The position numbers and the translations under genes are program-made. Shown here one piece after another: positions 1-8,102 of a stretch of DNA of 64,000 nucleotides. This DNA comes from Streptomyces sp. WAC05374 (GTDB lineage Bacteria > Actinomycetota > Actinomycetes > Streptomycetales > Streptomycetaceae), in assembly GCF_004353505.1 (NCBI RefSeq), contig NZ_SMNQ01000008.1, forward strand, positions 124,001 through 188,000, read 5' to 3'. The number at the start of each line of letters is the position of its first letter. Within the stretch, counting starts at the first letter, position 1. The notes below the pieces were generated by a model that did no database searches, had not been told where the DNA came from, and saw nothing but the letters and a program-made list of their open reading frames with translations.

Positions 1-83
1 TCATTCATGGCATGCACCGGCTCGAGTCGGCCCTGGGAACGGTCCTGGGCAGTGATGGTGGCACTGTCTGCGGTGGTGGTCAC
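1..83 (-). CDS. lexA: LexA repressor, N-terminal fragment (partial)
   Basis: Only the first 27 codons are inside the window; the gene runs off the left edge. Reading leftward from a GTG at 83 gives MTTTADSATITAQDRSQGRL and then EPVHAMN, which I recognise as the variable N-terminal tail of Streptomyces LexA that precedes the winged helix. LexA represses DNA-damage genes and self-cleaves when RecA filaments form. The identification is strengthened by an SOS box about 65 bases upstream and by the divergent nrdR gene, the usual Streptomyces arrangement. The DNA-binding and peptidase domains are not visible here. Confidence 0.85.
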   Translation of the reverse strand, partial: MTTTADSATITAQDRSQGRLEPVHAMN

Positions 84-146
84 GTCGGCCCCTCTCGAAA
101 TGGTCTCCCTAGGCGGACAACGGTAGTTGCTTTCGAAAGGTTGCGC

Positions 147-160
147 CAAACACACGTTCG
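147..160 (-). promoter_or_regulatory. SOS box (LexA operator) of lexA
   Basis: The sequence CAAAC-ACAC-GTTCG is a one-mismatch version of the Gram-positive/actinobacterial SOS box CGAAC-N4-GTTCG. It lies 64 bases upstream of the lexA GTG, where autorepression is expected. A perfect 10-bp palindrome, CTTTCGAAAG, sits at 130-139 just downstream in the lexA direction and could be a degenerate second site. Confidence 0.8.
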
Positions 161-777
161 AGTGAAAAATTGCAGATTGGCTTACATGTGCGTGTGACTA
201 GGTGTATGTGCGATCACTTGCTGATCTTCACGCCAGCGATGCCGGAGCAATGACGCGGCGACGATCTTGCGGTGGCGCTTATGGGGAGTGGTGCTCGTGC
301 GGTGTCAATTCAAGCCATCACGGTAACCCCCGCCGCCATGGCCGGGTGAGGCGGGGCGGCGGGCGGTGCCGCTGACGCGGACTCGCGGGCGTCGATTCCC
401 GGACGCCCTGGACACCGCGGGCGCTGCGGACGCCGAGGGTTTTCGGAGGCAATGGACCTTGCCGGTGGGGCGCGAGGCCCCGGCAACATCACTCCGGTCG
501 ATTCCGTAGCGTAATCACCGAGGCGATCACGGCGAATCCGGTCGTCCGAGGCGGTCATTGCGGATCATTCGCCGGTCCCGCTCGGCGTCCTGCGCGGATG
601 TCTGCCGCGTGCGCCGTTCCTCGAAGGCCTCCCGCGATCCTGGGTGATCGCCGGCGGGTCTCCAGTCTGTCATTCCCGGCCCCCGAATCGGTGGCGCCGC
701 GCCCCCTCGCGTAGGCTCTGGGCCGGCCACCGATACCGCGGCGCGCGACACGCGCCATGTGCTCAATGGACCACGAG
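161..777. other. Long non-coding gap between lexA and nrdR
   Basis: About 600 bases with no convincing gene. The open frames here lack ribosome binding sites, and their translations are arginine/proline-rich with no recognisable family. The first part should hold the lexA promoter. I see no riboswitch consensus or strong terminator hairpin. A small RNA cannot be excluded from sequence alone. Confidence 0.5.
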
Positions 778-826
778 ACACCAGATCTAGTGGTTGGATT
801 GCACCGGCCACCCACAAGTTGTGGTC
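778..826 (+). promoter_or_regulatory. Paired NrdR-box-like operator sites upstream of nrdRJ
   Basis: Two imperfect palindromes lie in tandem: ACACCAGATCTAGTGG at 778-793 and CCACAAGTTGTGG at 812-824, with centres about 32 bp (three helical turns) apart. NrdR binds pairs of 16-bp boxes (roughly acaCwAtATaTwGtgt) upstream of ribonucleotide reductase operons, including nrdRJ in S. coelicolor. A TATGCT at 857-862 is a plausible -10 for the operon. Assignment rests on position, pairing and partial consensus. Confidence 0.65.
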
Positions 827-934
827 CCCGGTCATCTCGGGGTGGTGGTCATCGCCTATGCTTGTGGCTGCTTCGAGGGGCTCTGACGGGCCCTGACGAG
901 GCTATTCAGTCGTGCTGTGAAGGAGGGTTGGGAG

Positions 935-1447
935 ATGCACTGCCCCTTCTGCAGGCACCCCGACAGCCGTGTCGTCGACAGTCGCACCACCGACGACGGG
1001 ACGGCCATCCGCCGCCGCCGCCAGTGTCCCGACTGCTCCCGCCGTTTCACCACGGTGGAGACGGCGTCACTCATGGTGATCAAGCGCAGCGGGGTCACCG
1101 AGCCCTTCAGCCGCACCAAGGTCATCTCCGGTGTGCGCAAGGCGTGCCAGGGGCGCCCGGTCACCGAGGACGCCCTCGCCCAGCTCGGCCAGCGGGTCGA
1201 GGAGGCGGTGCGCGCCACCGGCAGCGCGGAACTGACCACTCATGACGTCGGACTCGCCATACTCGGCCCGCTGCGGGAACTCGACCTCGTCGCGTACCTG
1301 CGCTTCGCGTCCGTGTACCGGGCGTTCGACTCACTCGAAGACTTCGAGGCCGCCATCGCGGAACTCCGTGACGGCCGGCCCCCCGCGGAGGACAGCGGGA
1401 CCGGCGCGACCCCCGAGGTCCCGGTTCCCGCGGCTGCCGCCGACTGA
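935..1447 (+). CDS. nrdR: Transcriptional repressor NrdR
   Basis: Nucleotide-sensing repressor of ribonucleotide reductase genes, 170 residues. The N-terminus carries a zinc ribbon with Cys3, Cys6, Cys31 and Cys34 (CPFC and CPDC pairs), followed by an ATP-cone at about 49-139 that binds ATP/dATP. The ATG at 935 is chosen because AAGGAGG at 920-926 is well spaced from it; an in-frame GTG at 917 lies upstream of that site and would add six residues before the family's invariant MHCPFC. nrdJ follows after 158 bases on the same strand, so the two probably form the nrdRJ operon and NrdR represses it through the upstream boxes. Confidence 0.97.
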   Translation: MHCPFCRHPDSRVVDSRTTDDGTAIRRRRQCPDCSRRFTTVETASLMVIKRSGVTEPFSRTKVISGVRKACQGRPVTEDALAQLGQRVEEAVRATGSAELTTHDVGLAILGPLRELDLVAYLRFASVYRAFDSLEDFEAAIAELRDGRPPAEDSGTGATPEVPVPAAAAD

Positions 1448-1504
1448 TCACCGGTCCGGCGTGGGACCGGCGATCGGCCGCTGAGCGGCAGCGGCACATG
1501 ACGT

Positions 1505-1534
1505 GTCACGGGTGCTGTGCGTGGTGCCCGTGAC
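1505..1534 (+). other. Hairpin between nrdR and nrdJ
   Basis: GTCACGGG (1505-1512) pairs perfectly with CCCGTGAC (1527-1534) across a 14-nt loop. There is no T run after it. It could be a processing or stability element that sets the nrdR:nrdJ ratio; this is inference. Confidence 0.4.
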
Positions 1535-1605
1535 GACAGACAGAAACCGTGCCTTGGGAAGATCTGGGCACTTCAGGGTGTTTTTGCCCGTATATGGGAG
1601 GCGGC

Positions 1606-4503
1606 ATGACAGAGACGGCGAGCGGCCCGGCACGAGGGTCCCGTACCAAGGGGTCCAAGGTGAACAAGGGTCTGCGTATCGAGCGCATCCACACCACCCC
1701 CGGCGTGCATCCGTACGACGAGGTCGTGTGGGAGCGTCGTGACGTCGTCATGACCAACTGGCGCGACGGCTCGGTGAACTTCGAGCAGCGTGGCGTCGAG
1801 TTCCCCGACTTCTGGTCGGTGAACGCGGTCAACATCGTCACCAGCAAGTACTTCCGCGGGGCCGTCGGCACCCCGCAGCGCGAGACCGGTCTCAAGCAGC
1901 TCATCGACCGGATCGTGAAGACCTACCGGAAGGCCGGTGAGGAGTACAACTACTTCGCCTCGCCCGCCGACGCCGAGATCTTCGAGCACGAACTGGCGTA
2001 CGCCCTCCTGCACCAGATCTTCAGCTTCAACTCCCCGGTGTGGTTCAACGTCGGCACGCCGCAGCCCCAGCAGGTCTCCGCCTGCTTCATCCTGTCCGTC
2101 GACGACTCCATGGAGTCGATCCTCGACTGGTACAAGGAAGAGGGCATGATCTTCAAGGGCGGCTCCGGTGCCGGCCTGAACCTCTCCCGCATCCGCTCCT
2201 CCAAGGAGCTCCTCTCCTCCGGCGGCAATGCCTCCGGCCCGGTCTCCTTCATGCGCGGCGCCGACGCCTCCGCCGGAACGATCAAGTCCGGTGGCGCCAC
2301 CCGCCGTGCCGCCAAGATGGTCATCCTGGACGTCGACCACCCCGACATCGAGGACTTCATCGAGACCAAGGTCAAGGAGGAGGAGAAGATCCGCGCCCTG
2401 CGCGACGCGGGCTTCGACATGGACCTGGGCGGCGACGACATCACGTCCGTCCAGTACCAGAACGCCAACAACTCCGTCCGCGTGAACGACGAGTTCATGA
2501 AGGCAGTGGAGTCCGGCAGCAAGTTCGGCCTGCGTGCCCGTATGACCGGTGAGGTCATCGAGGAGGTCGACGCCAAGGCGCTCTTCCGCAAGATGGCCGA
2601 GGCCGCGTGGGCGTGCGCCGACCCGGGCATCCAGTACGACGACACGATCAACCACTGGCACACGTGCCCGGAGTCCGGCCGCATCAACGGCTCGAACCCG
2701 TGCAGCGAGTACATGCACCTGGACAACACCTCGTGCAACCTCGCCTCGCTGAACCTGATGAAGTTCCTCAAGGACGACGGCAAGGGCAACCAGTCGTTCG
2801 ACAGCGAGCGCTTCGCCAAGGTCGTCGAGCTGGTCATCACCGCGATGGACATCTCGATCTGCTTCGCGGACTTCCCCACCCAGAAGATCGGCGAGAACAC
2901 CCGCGCCTTCCGCCAGCTCGGCATCGGTTACGCCAACCTCGGCGCCCTGCTGATGGCCACGGGTCACGCGTACGACTCCGACGGCGGCCGTGCGCTCGCC
3001 GGTGCCATCACCTCCCTGATGACGGGCACCTCCTACAAGCGCTCCGCCGAGCTGGCCGCGGTCGTCGGCCCGTACGACGGCTACGCCCGCAACGCCGAGC
3101 CGCACAACCGCGTGATGAAGCAGCACGCCGACGCCAACGCCAAGGCCGTCCGCATGGACGACCTGGACACCCCGATCTGGGCCGCCGCCACGGAGGCCTG
3201 GCAGGACGTGATCCGCCTCGGCGAGAAGAACGGATTCCGCAACTCCCAGGCGTCCGTCATCGCCCCGACCGGCACCATCGGCCTGGCGATGTCCTGCGAC
3301 ACCACCGGCCTGGAGCCCGACCTCGCCCTGGTCAAGTTCAAGAAGCTGGTCGGCGGCGGCTCGATGCAGATCGTCAACGGCACGGTCCCGCAGGCGCTGC
3401 GCCGCCTCGGCTACCAGCCGGAGCAGATCGAGGCGATCGTCGCCCACATCGCCGAGCACGGCAATGTGATCGACGCCCCCGGCCTCAAGCAGGAGCACTA
3501 CGAGGTCTTCGACTGCGCCATGGGCGAGCGTGCCATCTCCGCGATGGGCCACGTCCGCATGATGGCCGCCATCCAGCCGTGGATCTCCGGCGCGCTCTCC
3601 AAGACGGTCAACATGCCGGAGACGGCGACCGTCGAGGAGGTCGAGGAGATCTACTTCGAGGCGTGGAAGATGGGTGTCAAGGCGCTCGCGATCTACCGCG
3701 ACAACTGCAAGGTCGGCCAGCCCCTCTCCGCCAAGAAGAAGGAGCAGGAGAAGACCGAGGTCACCGAGAAGGCCGAGGAGACCATCCGCGCGGCGGTCGA
3801 GAAGGTCGTCGAGTACCGTCCCGTCCGCAAGCGGCTCCCCAAGGGCCGTCCGGGCATCACCACCTCCTTCACGGTGGGCGGCGCCGAGGGCTACATGACG
3901 GCCAACTCCTACCCGGACGACGGTCTCGGTGAGGTCTTCCTGAAGATGTCGAAGCAGGGTTCGACGCTCGCGGGCATGATGGACGCCTTCTCCATCGCCG
4001 TCTCCGTGGGCCTCCAGTACGGTGTGCCGCTCGAGACGTACGTCTCGAAGTTCACCAACATGCGCTTCGAGCCGGCCGGCATGACGGACGACCCGGACGT
4101 GCGGATGGCGCAGTCGATCGTCGACTACATCTTCCGCCGCCTGGCGCTGGACTTCCTGCCCTTCGAGACCCGCTCGGCGCTCGGCATCCACTCGGCCGAG
4201 GAGCGTCAGCGCCACCTGGAGACCGGTTCGTACGAGCCGGCCGACGACGAGATGGACGTCGAGGCCCTGGCCCAGTCCGCCCCGCGTCAGCAGGAGGCCC
4301 CGAAGGCCGTGGCCGCCGCGCCGGCGAAGACGGAGGAAGCGGCTCCGGCCCCGAAGCAGGCGCACACCTCGGCGGAGCTCGTCGAGATGCAGCTCGGCAT
4401 CAGCGCGGACGCGCCGCTGTGCTTCTCGTGCGGCACGAAGATGCAGCGGGCCGGTTCCTGCTACATCTGCGAGGGCTGCGGGTCGACCAGCGGTTGTAGC
4501 TGA
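1606..4503 (+). CDS. nrdJ: Adenosylcobalamin-dependent (class II) ribonucleoside-diphosphate reductase
   Basis: Reduces ribonucleotides to deoxyribonucleotides with vitamin B12 as radical source, so it works without oxygen. 965 residues, the usual length for the Streptomyces enzyme. Visible active-site elements are NPCSEY (N364, C366, E368: radical cysteine and general acid/base pair) and the reducible cysteine pair C160 (SACF) and C377 (NTSCNL). The C-terminus is a cysteine-rich tail (CFSCG ... CYICEGCG ... GCS) that relays electrons from thioredoxin. Start ATG 1606 follows GGGAGG at 1596-1601; an in-frame GTG at 1549 lacks a site. Second gene of the nrdRJ unit, ended by the hairpin at 4553. 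Confidence 0.97.
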   Translation: MTETASGPARGSRTKGSKVNKGLRIERIHTTPGVHPYDEVVWERRDVVMTNWRDGSVNFEQRGVEFPDFWSVNAVNIVTSKYFRGAVGTPQRETGLKQLIDRIVKTYRKAGEEYNYFASPADAEIFEHELAYALLHQIFSFNSPVWFNVGTPQPQQVSACFILSVDDSMESILDWYKEEGMIFKGGSGAGLNLSRIRSSKELLSSGGNASGPVSFMRGADASAGTIKSGGATRRAAKMVILDVDHPDIEDFIETKVKEEEKIRALRDAGFDMDLGGDDITSVQYQNANNSVRVNDEFMKAVESGSKFGLRARMTGEVIEEVDAKALFRKMAEAAWACADPGIQYDDTINHWHTCPESGRINGSNPCSEYMHLDNTSCNLASLNLMKFLKDDGKGNQSFDSERFAKVVELVITAMDISICFADFPTQKIGENTRAFRQLGIGYANLGALLMATGHAYDSDGGRALAGAITSLMTGTSYKRSAELAAVVGPYDGYARNAEPHNRVMKQHADANAKAVRMDDLDTPIWAAATEAWQDVIRLGEKNGFRNSQASVIAPTGTIGLAMSCDTTGLEPDLALVKFKKLVGGGSMQIVNGTVPQALRRLGYQPEQIEAIVAHIAEHGNVIDAPGLKQEHYEVFDCAMGERAISAMGHVRMMAAIQPWISGALSKTVNMPETATVEEVEEIYFEAWKMGVKALAIYRDNCKVGQPLSAKKKEQEKTEVTEKAEETIRAAVEKVVEYRPVRKRLPKGRPGITTSFTVGGAEGYMTANSYPDDGLGEVFLKMSKQGSTLAGMMDAFSIAVSVGLQYGVPLETYVSKFTNMRFEPAGMTDDPDVRMAQSIVDYIFRRLALDFLPFETRSALGIHSAEERQRHLETGSYEPADDEMDVEALAQSAPRQQEAPKAVAAAPAKTEEAAPAPKQAHTSAELVEMQLGISADAPLCFSCGTKMQRAGSCYICEGCGSTSGCS

Positions 4504-4552
4504 CGCAGCCGATGCGGCCGCCGTCGCGGCCGCTGACGCCGACTGACTGATC

Positions 4553-4589
4553 GGAAAGGGGGAGCCGGAACATCCGGCTCCCCCTTTCC
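4553..4589 (+). terminator. Strong terminator hairpin after nrdJ
   Basis: A perfect 16-bp stem, GGAAAGGGGGAGCCGG / CCGGCTCCCCCTTTCC, with loop AACAT, starts 50 bases after the nrdJ stop. No long T tract follows, as is common for Streptomyces terminators. Confidence 0.85.
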
Positions 4590-4598
4590 GTGCGTGCG

Positions 4599-4800
4599 TG
4601 CTCGTCTCGCGTGTGCTCGGGTCGTCCGTGCTCGCCACGCTTGTGCTCGCGTCGTGTGGCTCGCGTCGCGTGTGCTCGGGTCGTCCGTGCTCGCCACGCG
4701 TGTGCTCGCCACGCGTGTGCTCGCCACGCGTGTGCTCGCCACGCGTGTGCTCGCCACGCGTGTGCTCGCCTCGCGTGTGCTCGCGTCGTGTGGCTCGCGT
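4599..4800. repeat. 15-bp tandem repeat array
   Basis: Unit GTGCTCGCCACGCGT. Five perfect head-to-tail copies start at 4687, 4702, 4717, 4732 and 4747, with degenerate copies on both sides; a longer block starting TCGCGTGTGCTCGGGTCG occurs twice (about 4604 and 4668). It fills the convergent gap between nrdJ and the TerD-like gene. Because 15 is a multiple of three, long open frames run through it on both strands, but I regard these as artefacts of the repeat. Confidence 0.9.
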
Positions 4801-4858
4801 CACGCGTGGGGAGGTGCGTGGGGAAGCGTGTGCACGGGCGCGTGTCCGGCGCGCCGGC

Positions 4859-5389
4859 TCAGGCGGGTTCGGTGCCCATCAGCTCGGTGAAGGACTGCGG
4901 GTCGGCGTCGAAACCCCGTACGGCACGGCGCCAGCCCCATCCCCCCGTACCGTCGCGGAGGAATTCCACGACCGTGACGGCGGTGGCGTTGCCGAGGTCG
5001 GTGAAGTCGTAGCTGTCCAGCTCCTGGTAGCCCTCCTTCACCAGAACCAGGGCATTGGTGATGTCCGAGAACGTCCTCCGTCCGCCACTCTGCTGTATGG
5101 CCACGCCCACGACCACGCGCGCGTAGGCCGGGGAAAGGCGGTTCAGCTCCAGGGTCATGGCCTCGTCGAAGCCGAAGCCCTGGCCGGTGCGGCTGTCCCG
5201 GTTGAGGGTGATCGTCCCGTCCGGCGAACGGCTGCCGAAGTGCACCAGGTAGGCGGGTGCGCCATGAGGGTCGTCCGCCTGGTAGACGGCGGCGATGATG
5301 TCGAGGTCGTGATCGGGTACGCCCGCGGGGCTCGGATCCCACTTGAGCGTCACCTCGACCTTGCCGACCCCCTTGTTGACACTGTTCAT
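4859..5389 (-). CDS. TerD-family protein
   Basis: 176 residues, close to TerD family size. The N-terminal part has the strand pattern VEVTLKWDP ... HDLDIIAAVYQAD and the later GFGFDEAMTLEL and NALVLVKEGYQEL segments expected of TerD domains, which bind calcium and are linked to tellurite or stress resistance. There is no signal peptide, so it should be cytoplasmic. Start ATG at 5389 is preceded by GAGAGGGG. It stands alone and is convergent with nrdJ across the repeat array; the other ter genes are not nearby, so I would not assign it to a resistance cluster. Confidence 0.8.
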   Translation of the reverse strand: MNSVNKGVGKVEVTLKWDPSPAGVPDHDLDIIAAVYQADDPHGAPAYLVHFGSRSPDGTITLNRDSRTGQGFGFDEAMTLELNRLSPAYARVVVGVAIQQSGGRRTFSDITNALVLVKEGYQELDSYDFTDLGNATAVTVVEFLRDGTGGWGWRRAVRGFDADPQSFTELMGTEPA

Positions 5390-5462
5390 GGGTTTCCCCT
5401 CTCTCGCGCGGACGTGGTCAACTGCCCGTGACCCGTAGCTCTTTGCTTATGGTGTCACGCGC

Positions 5463-6422
5463 TCAGTGGGGTATCCGGCGTGGCGGCCGCTGCCGGGGGA
5501 CCTCGTCCCGGAAGGCCTCGATGCGGCTGCTGACCTGACGGATGAGGTGGGTGTCCTCGATGCGGTCCAGGTAGAGACAGCGGCGGGCCACGCCCTCCAG
5601 CTCGAAGGCGAAGTAGATCGCCATGAGGGGGTTGATGAACAGCTCACTGCCACGGGTGCGGGAGGTGAACTGGACGTCCCCGAAAGAGCCCTGGACGGCG
5701 GCCGCTATGGAACCGTTGACGATGCTCGGGAAGTCGGGCGTACGGCTCCGCGCGTGCGCCACCGCGTCCACGAAAAGAGCACCCTCACGCGTGGTCCGGG
5801 GGACGGAAAAGGCTCCCAGGTAGGCGCCGTCCCTCTCCAGGGTGGCAATGTTTTCCAGAACCAGGCCGTGGCTGACGCCGTGGTACGCGTCGACGCCGAA
5901 CCCGATCGAGGCGATGAGGCGCTCGGGCACCTCCAGACCGGCGAGGGCGGCGACGCTGGCGAGGTCCTCCTCGGGCGTACCGAGTCCGGACTCGTCGCCC
6001 CGCATGAGGATGTCCGTCCCGCCGTCGACGAGGACGACCGCGTCGATGCCGTAGTGCTCGATCAGCGCCTTGTACGCCGCACGCAGCGGCTGGACCCCGA
6101 CACGGGAGAAGGCGTGGACGGTGCTGGGCAGGCGGTGCAGCGCCAGCCATTCGGCGAGGGTGCGCTCCGGGAAGTACGTCTGATGCGGTGCTGATTCCGG
6201 GGTGACGACGGCGACGTCGGGCGCCAGCCACGCGTCGAGGGGGAGGCCCTCGATGGAGCTGAAGGCCAGGTTGGCGAGGTGGACCTCTTTGCCCTGGTGG
6301 CGCAGTGACAGGGCGAGCGGGAGCCCGGCGTAGATGTCGAATCCGCCACCGGCGCCCGCGACGAGGACGCGCTCGGCCGATTCGAGGCGGGCGAAGAGCG
6401 GGTTGACGTGCAAGGAGGTCAT
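5463..6422 (-). CDS. DUF1152 family protein
   Basis: 319 residues. The N-terminus reads VLVAGAGGGFDIYAGLPLAL, a glycine-rich nucleotide-binding-like loop typical of DUF1152 proteins, followed by conserved segments such as VVLVDGGTDILMRGDE and a C-terminal YLDRIEDT-containing helix. The biochemical role of the family is not known to me. I start at the ATG at 6422; further upstream the frame stays open but is unlike the family. No clear ribosome binding site is visible. It is divergent from the DUF4937 gene. Confidence 0.75.
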   Translation of the reverse strand: MTSLHVNPLFARLESAERVLVAGAGGGFDIYAGLPLALSLRHQGKEVHLANLAFSSIEGLPLDAWLAPDVAVVTPESAPHQTYFPERTLAEWLALHRLPSTVHAFSRVGVQPLRAAYKALIEHYGIDAVVLVDGGTDILMRGDESGLGTPEEDLASVAALAGLEVPERLIASIGFGVDAYHGVSHGLVLENIATLERDGAYLGAFSVPRTTREGALFVDAVAHARSRTPDFPSIVNGSIAAAVQGSFGDVQFTSRTRGSELFINPLMAIYFAFELEGVARRCLYLDRIEDTHLIRQVSSRIEAFRDEVPRQRPPRRIPH

Positions 6423-6555
6423 CCGGCCATTGTGCCGGGGCGTTGATGACCATGGTCGGAGGTATTTTCGACTCGTACCCGGACGTGTGTGCCACCACCG
6501 GGAACCGATGGGTGTGCGCTGCGCGAGACCGGGAACGGCGCGAGGTCCGGCGCCG

Positions 6556-6561
6556 TACGAT
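6556..6561 (+). promoter_or_regulatory. -10-like box TACGAT, leaderless promoter
   Basis: TACGAT ends six bases before the GTG at 6568 and there is no Shine-Dalgarno sequence. This spacing places the transcription start on or next to the start codon. No convincing -35 is visible. Confidence 0.55.
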
Positions 6562-6567
6562 GGCGCG

Positions 6568-7173
6568 GTGCTGGTCAAGTGGATTCGCTGCACCGTGGTG
6601 GACCGACGTGGGTTCGAGCGGGGACAGCGGAAGTGGGCGGGGCTGTTGGGTGAGCCGGGATTCCGTGGGCAGGGCGGCGGTTGGAGCCGGAGCCGACCCG
6701 GCGTCGCGCACGTCTTCGCCTTCTGGGAGAGCCGCCCCTTCTACGACTCGTTCATGGCGCGCTCACACGACCGGCTGGCGGCCTCGCAGTCGGGCACGTA
6801 CAAGGACATGCAGGTCAAGCTGTTCGACCACCGCTTCGACGTGAAGACGGGATTCGAGCCCCGTTTCACCGACGCCGACGTCGTCCGCGTCGCGCACAGC
6901 CGGATTCGTGAGGAGCGGGTCGAGCACTACGCGCTGATGCAGGAGAAGGTGTGGAACCCGGCCATGGCCGGTTCCCCGGGCATGCTGCGCGGCATGTTCG
7001 GGGAGGCGCCCGGAAACGAGTTTCTCGTCCTGTCCATGTGGCAGTCCGCCGCCGAGCACGGCAAGTACCGCACGGAGCGCGTGGAGCGCCTCGCCCTGCG
7101 CGCCCAGATCGAGGCGGACGTGGCGGCGCTGACCGGGGACGTCGTGGACCTGGAGTCCGCCTGGACGGTGTGA
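6568..7173 (+). CDS. DUF4937/YdbC-like domain protein
   Basis: 201 residues, soluble. The N-terminal half starts LVKWIRCTVVDRRGF and the second half begins VVRVAHSRIREERVEHY; both look like small monooxygenase-type (ABM/YdbC) ferredoxin-like folds, and I recognise the sequence as the DUF4937 type common in Streptomyces. Function is unknown. The GTG at 6568 is chosen because it begins the conserved sequence; the frame is open upstream but without family similarity. It is probably translated from a leaderless mRNA. Confidence 0.7.
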   Translation: MLVKWIRCTVVDRRGFERGQRKWAGLLGEPGFRGQGGGWSRSRPGVAHVFAFWESRPFYDSFMARSHDRLAASQSGTYKDMQVKLFDHRFDVKTGFEPRFTDADVVRVAHSRIREERVEHYALMQEKVWNPAMAGSPGMLRGMFGEAPGNEFLVLSMWQSAAEHGKYRTERVERLALRAQIEADVAALTGDVVDLESAWTV

Positions 7174-7418
7174 GGCGGGGCTGTGGGGGGCGGCGCTGCC
7201 GCCCAACCCTCACCCGGCCGGGCAGCACCCGGCTCCCACCGCAGGGCCCGATCCCCCACCCGGCAGACACCACCCGCCCCGCACGCCGGTCAGCCCCAGG
7301 CGCCCCACGCCTCACGCCTCACGCCCCCACGCGACGCCGGGGTCCTGCGATGGCGGAGCGGGTACGCCGGATGGAGCCGGGACACCGGGCCGGGTGGTCC
7401 CGGCCGGAACCGCCGATC

Positions 7419-7424
7419 TAGGGT
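7419..7424 (+). promoter_or_regulatory. -10-like box TAGGGT, leaderless promoter
   Basis: TAGGGT ends six bases before the ATG at 7431, with no ribosome binding site between. It is consistent with a leaderless transcript of the phosphatase gene. Confidence 0.55.
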
Positions 7425-7430
7425 CGTGGC

Positions 7431-8090
7431 ATGGCACGACCGCGGCGCATCGTCCTCCTGCGGCACGGCGAATCGGAGGGCAATGCCGATGACACCGTGT
7501 ACGAACGCGAGCCCGATCACGCGTTGAGGCTCACCGAGCGGGGCAGGCGGCAGGCGGAGGAGGCCGGCGAGCGGCTCCGGGCCCTGTTCGGGGACGAGCG
7601 CGTGAGCGTCTACATCTCGCCGTACCGCCGCACGCACGAAACCTTCCGGGCGCTCCGGCTCGACCCGGCGCTCGTACGGGCCAGGGAGGAACCGCGGCTG
7701 CGCGAGCAGGACTGGGGAAACTGGCAGGACAGGGAGGACGTCCGGCTCCAGAAGGTGTACCGGGACGCGTACGGGCACTTCTTCTACCGCTTCGCCCAGG
7801 GCGAGTCCGGGGCCGACGTGTACGACCGGGTCGGCGCCTTCCTGGAGAGCCTCCACCGCAGCTTCGAGGCGCCCGACCACCCGCCGAACGTGCTGCTGGT
7901 CACCCACGGCCTCACCATGCGGCTGTTCTGCATGCGCTGGTTCCACTGGACGGTGGCGGAATTCGAGTCGCTGTCCAATCCACCCAACGGCGACACCCGG
8001 ATACTGCTGCTCGGCGAGGACGGGCGCTACAGACTTGACCGGCCGTTCGAGCGCTGGCGAACCCCCGAGTCGTACGGCACCACCGGATAG
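7431..8090 (+). CDS. Histidine phosphatase family protein
   Basis: 219 residues. The catalytic signature LLRHGESEGN at 8-17 and the later VTHGLTMR supply the two histidines of the phosphoglycerate-mutase-like fold, with SPYRRTHET contributing an arginine. The enzyme should remove phosphate from a small metabolite or protein through a phosphohistidine intermediate; the substrate cannot be read from sequence. The ADP-ribosylglycohydrolase gene follows after 12 bases on the same strand, but that gene has its own -10-like box, so they may be only partly co-transcribed. Confidence 0.88.
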   Translation: MARPRRIVLLRHGESEGNADDTVYEREPDHALRLTERGRRQAEEAGERLRALFGDERVSVYISPYRRTHETFRALRLDPALVRAREEPRLREQDWGNWQDREDVRLQKVYRDAYGHFFYRFAQGESGADVYDRVGAFLESLHRSFEAPDHPPNVLLVTHGLTMRLFCMRWFHWTVAEFESLSNPPNGDTRILLLGEDGRYRLDRPFERWRTPESYGTTG

Positions 8091-8102
8091 AGTGGCAGGG
8101 CG

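Noticed and set aside
200..930. A cobalamin riboswitch for nrdRJ
   Set aside because: I looked for one because NrdJ needs B12, but no B12-box-like sequence is visible; in S. coelicolor that riboswitch controls nrdABS, not nrdRJ.
4599..4800. A CRISPR array
   Set aside because: Repeats are contiguous without unique spacers, the units are only 15 bases, and no cas genes are nearby. The same applies to the arrays at 13.3, 28.2, 51.3 and 53.4 kb.
1573..4803. A 1076-codon open frame antisense to nrdJ
   Set aside because: It is opposite a well-recognised gene, has no family similarity, is Leu/Val/Asp/Gly-biased as antisense high-GC frames are, and begins within the 15-bp repeats.
4594..5431. Open frames through the 15-bp repeats (periodic TRGEH-type or CSPRV-type peptides)
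   Set aside because: The repeat length is a multiple of three, so frames stay open automatically; no ribosome binding site and overlap with the TerD-like gene.
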